From Arcobacter roscoffensis (GTDB taxonomy: Bacteria > Campylobacterota > Campylobacteria > Campylobacterales > Arcobacteraceae), in assembly GCF_024267655.1 (NCBI RefSeq), contig NZ_CP100595.1, forward strand, positions 1,116,001-1,180,000: a stretch of 64,000 nucleotides of DNA. The letters run 5' to 3'. Shown here one piece after another: positions 62,501 through 64,000 of this stretch. Each line of letters opens with the position of its first letter. Positions within the stretch are counted from its first letter, which is position 1. The notes under the pieces were generated by a model. That model was not told where the DNA came from and ran no database searches. It saw only the letters and a list, made by a program, of their open reading frames with translations. Position numbers and translations under genes: made by a program.

Positions 62501-64000
62501 ACTTTAATGGAACAGAATTAGTATTAAGCTTTGAAGGAAGTTTAGCAGGGACAGATGTAGAGACAATAGTAGCAAATGTAGAAGCTAAGACAAGTGAAGC
62601 AAGTATAGAAGTAAGTCAAGCAGGGTCAACAACAGTAATTGCAGGGAAAGAGGCAAGTGCAATAGTAGTTGATTATAAAGCGATGAATGAGGTATCTGCA
62701 ACAACAGATGATGATTTCAAAGTATTATCAGGAACAGGTAAATACTTTACTTTAGATATGGATGGAAGTGTAGGAGAGTACTTAAAAGTAAGTGGACACT
62801 TCGATGTAAATGTATATAATTTCTTTAGTACAAGCGGTAACTTTGCATTAGAGAAGACAACAGATACAGTAAGCCTAGATAGTGGAGAGAATGTAAATGT
62901 AGATTTACTAACAATAGGAGCAGATTCAGTAGATGCGTTTGTTGGAGTAAATGGAGGAAGCAGTGATGCAATAGGGATCCAAGCCACAAATACAAACTTT
63001 GCATTAGCAATATTAAATGATAAAACAGTAGGAAGTAATTCTCAATGGATATCATTACAAGCAACAGTAGGGACAGCTGGATTTGTAGGGATAGATGGAT
63101 TAAGCCTAAGCGCAAGTAACCTAGATGTACAAATAAATAGAAGTAGTGAAACAGGGTCAGATGCAAGATATGTAGATTATGCAATAAATAATCTAGAAGT
63201 AGCAACAGGAACAGACACAAGCTTTAACTTAACAATGGATGGAAGCCAAAAAGAGTTAACACAAATTAGTGGAGCTATGGATATAAACATCTTTAACTTC
63301 TTTAGTGTAAATGGAGAGTTTGCATTAAAGAAATATACAGACTATGATATAAAAACAGTAGATAAAGATGATAGTACAAATACAACAACAATAGAAGAAG
63401 TAGATGTATTAACACTAGGAGCATTAGGAGCAAACGCATTCATAGGAATGAATGGAGGAAGTGATGAAGCCCTAGGACTAAGCGCAGCAGGTGTAAACTT
63501 TGCCTTAGCAATAATCAATAATAAATCAAATAAAAATGAAAGTTTCACATCCCTACAAGCAACAACAAATAATGTAAGCTTCGTAGGAATAGAAGACTTA
63601 ACAGTAAGCGCAACAGACTTAGCATTAAATATCAACCAAGCGTCAAATACAAATAAAGTAGTAGACTATAAAACAATGGAAGATAATGGTGATGCCTTTG
63701 ATGTACTAGTAGGAACAAACCAAACAGTAACATTAGATATGGATGGAAGTAGAGGAGAACTACTAGAAGCATCAGGACACCTAGAATTAAACCTATTTAA
63801 CTTTATTGGATTAGAAGGAAACTTCGGATTTGAGAAATCAGTAAGAGAAGTAACACTAAACTCAGGTGAAAGTATAAAAGTAGATTACCTAGGATTAGGT
63901 GGAGAGAATGTAAGTGCATTCGCAGGATTAAATTATAAACAAGCAGATGCAGTAGGATTAAGCTTAGGAGATATGGACTTCGGATTAGCTTTAATGAGTG
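53503..64000 (+). CDS. Giant repetitive surface protein with LEPR-XLL N-terminus, 3' end beyond window
   Basis: One uninterrupted frame of 3,499 codons with no stop in the window. Start ATG 53503 has AAAGGA upstream. The N-terminus is basic (HRRYQRHQEK) and then has FEIEPLEQRTLLSADP (residues 37-52), the LEPR-XLL type motif of very large secreted proteins. Next comes a passenger-like beta region (about 135-250; APGYSPGIQ, DYTQDSSGTLQIEIGGLD). From about residue 300 a degenerate unit of about 150 residues repeats, with G-x-FALEK, VDLLTLGA, AFAGLN, SLQATA, VGIDGL and LDMDGS segments. After 56449 it becomes 3.16-kb DNA super-repeats. Probably a secreted adhesin or S-layer-like protein; the export system is not in view. 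Confidence 0.9.
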   Translation, partial: MKRPSGLNNLHRRYQRHQEKLQAKKQKKLFKEGNSLFEIEPLEQRTLLSADPLLGAGSAAVILNDNENKYQETQTIILDDTLNEKETVVKDLTTEDNSFLLDAKLIDFNNISELLIDDEILGGSGTIEADVVNYNIVAPGYSPGIQNITGDYTQDSSGTLQIEIGGLDNSDTNNPEYDQLNASGNIELDGTLEITMWDDFAANVGDEFTIITGSNITGAFTDITGLYGFNSDYYFDIEQTSTEVKLITKELVSGDDFNFVLDTVPQYDEIGKVLNADYLVSAQNSIELNDIDIQVSGFAASGNFAIEKNTNTIEIIGSGVSVTMNASDIFVGVENADLGIIVDSNKKVALEASGDIVLDGFDFDLPTAQSVSVKLNQTGTEYTDETLTIGTSSYTFDNIASSTTLKEIGITGLDVTFSDNIVLKGDFAFVSDTTNNVFNAISSNATAYMSAGDFYVGVSSANLGLMVTDEGVVLQANGALDVSLGSDIVLSAENVSFDYNETATDYLNETISVGASTFTFNVESLHKATNITNGSLNVFDFLTASGNFSFTQSNDTVTLSDSTNTSVELLTLGMTNVTAFAGLNANSSDKVGFELSNLDLALVFAVDTKNNARKWTALQASTNSISFVGSDKLTIEATSTLLEINRSAIDGTLIDFKLNPLTIQVGTDSLSLTMDASEGELLRVSGDMIINISDFFIFEGSVYFSKSTTSVTLTDDSVVSVDNLTLAMNGVDAFAGLDAQSSNKVGLDLEGVSFAYSIMASKSVASDKWTSFKAKATGASFVGIDDVTIDARDILVNINTSSNAEFVDYSKTSYSVDFQNGNSIEFDMQAEIIELSADITFNLYDFLVIDGGFAIEKSTLDDVVLSDESLVDVDLLTVGANNLTAFAGLNYGKTDEVGLSLSGVSFALSVMSEKTANKRKWLALQATAQNAGLVGVDDLVLKGSDLNILINQASSDGTLVDFSSMSFAVDTSSSTSITLDMDGSVGEYLKVSGHFDVNVYNFFSTSGNFALEKTTDTVSLDSGENVNVDLLTIGADSVDAFVGVNGGSSDAIGIQATNTNFALAILNDKTVGSNSQWISLQATVGTAGFVGIDGLSLSASNLDVQINRSSETGSDARYVDYAINNLEVATGTDTSFNLTMDGSQKELTQISGAMDINIFNFFSVNGEFALKKYTDYDIKTVDKDDSTNTTTIEEVDVLTLGALGANAFIGMNGGSDEALGLSAAGVNFALAIINNKSNKNESFTSLQATTNNVSFVGIEDLTVSATDLALNINQASNTNKVVDYKTMEDNGDAFDVLVGTNQTVTLDMDGSRGELLEASGHLELNLFNFIGLEGNFGFEKSVREVTLNSGESIKVDYLGLGGENVSAFAGLNYKQADAVGLSLGDMDFGLALMSDKKDNTRKFTSLQATASSAGLIGVDGLVIEASDLEVYVNQGIKVDEIPDETIKENTILKVSITEDIRGDVVITKDGSNEILNIDGSETNETLLAELKAAFVSLAGTDAVNVEVSGDKVNGYKVEFVGALEGVNVEGFTVSTTAPSASVSISTIEEAKAGVDEITRLTIDTPRVVTAPIDTEISTITNTSSGTNEIQTITFHDPYDAGTYTLSNGVSSVSVKFVGSQTLTNQTNIQKALVTLYGGTTADYKVKFDSSSSGSHKYYITFQGTKANSNITELNATPDSNMKAISVSTYKEGTGALSETQEFKVSTTATGNYTLSLDYNGNTYTTSALDFNATANEIQTALTNAISSISGATVSVVDSVSGKEDTYEVTFAGTLSGVDLALLSIKTNPDATSASGTFDIWFEGDSKQTVAYSTDMSVLASNIQTALEATSTMGAGNVQVEYDAANSNETQINFLIKAIGTLEKTDVSDKFYTDDSNLNLASTKLYYEVEGYSDTAEEQKLVFNSETEYSYTLTYNGQTTSAILSSATITEIQAIIDTELTSDIKVSNFNGTELVLSFEGSLAGTDVETIVANVEAKTSEASIEVSQAGSTTVIAGKEASAIVVDYKAMNEVSATTDDDFKVLSGTGKYFTLDMDGSVGEYLKVSGHFDVNVYNFFSTSGNFALEKTTDTVSLDSGENVNVDLLTIGADSVDAFVGVNGGSSDAIGIQATNTNFALAILNDKTVGSNSQWISLQATVGTAGFVGIDGLSLSASNLDVQINRSSETGSDARYVDYAINNLEVATGTDTSFNLTMDGSQKELTQISGAMDINIFNFFSVNGEFALKKYTDYDIKTVDKDDSTNTTTIEEVDVLTLGALGANAFIGMNGGSDEALGLSAAGVNFALAIINNKSNKNESFTSLQATTNNVSFVGIEDLTVSATDLALNINQASNTNKVVDYKTMEDNGDAFDVLVGTNQTVTLDMDGSRGELLEASGHLELNLFNFIGLEGNFGFEKSVREVTLNSGESIKVDYLGLGGENVSAFAGLNYKQADAVGLSLGDMDFGLALMSDKKDNTRKFTSLQATASSAGLIGVDGLVIEASDLEVYVNQGIKVDEIPDETIKENTILKVSITEDIRGDVVITKDGSNEILNIDGSETNETLLAELKAAFVSLAGTDAVNVEVSGDKVNGYKVEFVGALEGVNVEGFTVSTTAPSASVSISTIEEAKAGVDEITRLTIDTPRVVTAPVNVSVTTTATAVSGMDEVKHIIFKSPTSSTGTYKITSNSKTSETITYDKNSVETNKTRIKNAFLSLYNDLATGVSSDDIIVTQEVLADGSHQYNVKFTNDLGHKDVPSYKVSWRGLSMKIATTDNGVAQVNETQNFKISTTATGTYNLSFAYNGNTYTTSELNFTADATAIQTALNNAVTLADTSISVTGNTANGFDVVFGGSLSGIDVETLKVKTNPDATSASGTFDIWFEGDSKQTVAYSTDMSVLASNIQTALEATSTMGAGNVQVEYDAANSNETQINFLIKAIGTLEKTDVSDKFYTDDSNLNLASTKLYYEVEGYSDTAEEQKLVFNSETEYSYTLTYNGQTTSAILSSATITEIQAIIDTELTSDIKVSNFNGTELVLSFEGSLAGTDVETIVANVEAKTSEASIEVSQAGSTTVIAGKEASAIVVDYKAMNEVSATTDDDFKVLSGTGKYFTLDMDGSVGEYLKVSGHFDVNVYNFFSTSGNFALEKTTDTVSLDSGENVNVDLLTIGADSVDAFVGVNGGSSDAIGIQATNTNFALAILNDKTVGSNSQWISLQATVGTAGFVGIDGLSLSASNLDVQINRSSETGSDARYVDYAINNLEVATGTDTSFNLTMDGSQKELTQISGAMDINIFNFFSVNGEFALKKYTDYDIKTVDKDDSTNTTTIEEVDVLTLGALGANAFIGMNGGSDEALGLSAAGVNFALAIINNKSNKNESFTSLQATTNNVSFVGIEDLTVSATDLALNINQASNTNKVVDYKTMEDNGDAFDVLVGTNQTVTLDMDGSRGELLEASGHLELNLFNFIGLEGNFGFEKSVREVTLNSGESIKVDYLGLGGENVSAFAGLNYKQADAVGLSLGDMDFGLALMS
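56449..59604 (+). repeat. Super-repeat unit 1 (3,156 bp) inside the giant gene
   Basis: It is in register with unit 2 at an offset of 3,156 bp up to 58215, with only a few base changes (for example near 57450, 57490 and 57540). A diverged cassette occupies 58216-58854, and identity resumes from 58855 at offset 3,159. The unit is a whole number of codons (1,052), so adding or losing copies keeps the frame. Confidence 0.92.
58216..58854 (+). repeat. Diverged internal cassette of unit 1 (639 bp)
   Basis: This cassette encodes 213 residues and is bordered by near-identical DNA on both sides. Its product is homologous to but clearly different from that of the 642-bp cassette at 61372-62013; both end with STTATG-x-Y, YNGNTYTTS and a GxLSGxD segment. 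Its codons (ATT, GTT, TTC) look like the ordinary part of the gene. Confidence 0.85.
59605..62763 (+). repeat. Super-repeat unit 2 (3,159 bp) inside the giant gene
   Basis: It encodes 1,053 residues. It contains the diverged cassette 61372-62013 (642 bp). Where unit 1 differs slightly from unit 2, unit 3 matches unit 2, so units 2 and 3 are the more recent pair. Confidence 0.92.
61372..62013 (+). repeat. Diverged internal cassette of unit 2 (642 bp)
   Basis: Counterpart of 58216-58854, one codon longer. It encodes 214 residues beginning VNVSVTTTATAVSG, and has FKISTTATGTYNLSF and YNGNTYTTSELNF near its end. Confidence 0.85.
62764..64000 (+). repeat. Super-repeat unit 3, cut by window edge
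   Basis: The first 1,237 bp of a third copy, at offset 3,159 from unit 2, with no difference that I noticed by eye. It continues past the window, so the true copy number is unknown. Confidence 0.9.

Noticed and set aside
54900-63635. Many leucine- and serine-rich open frames on the minus strand of the giant gene
   Set aside because: They repeat with the same 3.16-kb period as the coding strand and have low-complexity composition and no ribosome sites. They are antisense shadows caused by the A-ending codon style of the repeats.
56449-64000. CRISPR array or mobile element as explanation of the repeats
   Set aside because: The repeats are 3.16 kb long, contiguous and in frame within one gene, without spacers, transposase genes or terminal inverted repeats.

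Overview
The window looks like a chromosome segment of a free-living member of the Arcobacteraceae (Campylobacterota). The DNA is very AT-rich, codons mostly end in A or T, and there is a dense set of two-component kinases carrying the HQWRQPL phospho-acceptor box that is common in this group. TRAP transport genes, a SelA/SelB/tRNA-Sec set and many c-di-GMP proteins add to the picture. The placement is inferred from gene content, not from a marker gene.

Layout. 1-520: end of a LOG-family gene. 583-8588: a self-contained module with a Cache-domain kinase, an OmpR-type regulator, a DctPQM TRAP transporter, a small membrane protein and the three subunits of 5-oxoprolinase (PxpA, PxpB, PxpC). Three promoters in this module share the same 11-bp-spaced direct repeat, at a constant distance from the -10 box. 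I read it as a 5-oxoproline (pyroglutamate) uptake and breakdown regulon. 8580-16878: c-di-GMP proteins, a DedA protein, a DbpA-type helicase that lacks an ordinary start codon, a NIT-PAS-GGDEF protein, a parvulin and RibA. 16873-24632 (minus strand): a kinase paired with a secreted molybdopterin-domain-like protein, a chemoreceptor, an HD-domain protein that also lacks an ordinary start codon, and a PhoH-like ATPase. 24754-29080: two more kinases and a flavin reductase.

29087-41384 (minus strand) is a 12-kb run of six tightly packed signalling genes: a PAS kinase, a REC-HD-GYP protein, a haem-type (CxxCH) hybrid kinase, a Cache hybrid kinase, an H-NOX NO sensor and a third hybrid kinase. The two large hybrid kinases share what looks like a perfectly identical 1,756-bp block, so different sensors feed an identical kinase/receiver/HPt output. 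Four tRNA genes (Gln, Tyr, Phe, Leu) follow at 41518-41899. 42015-51286 holds a predicted lipoprotein, a DUF3142-like protein, a UvrD-like helicase, MntP and SelB-SelA, with tRNA-Sec divergent from selA.

52670-64000: a SapC-family gene and the first 10.5 kb of a giant surface-protein gene that runs off the window. It starts with an LEPR-XLL type N-terminus. It then carries many copies of a roughly 150-residue repeat, and these are amplified into 3.16-kb near-identical DNA super-repeats, each with a diverged 640-bp cassette in the middle. The super-repeats use codons unlike the start of the same gene.
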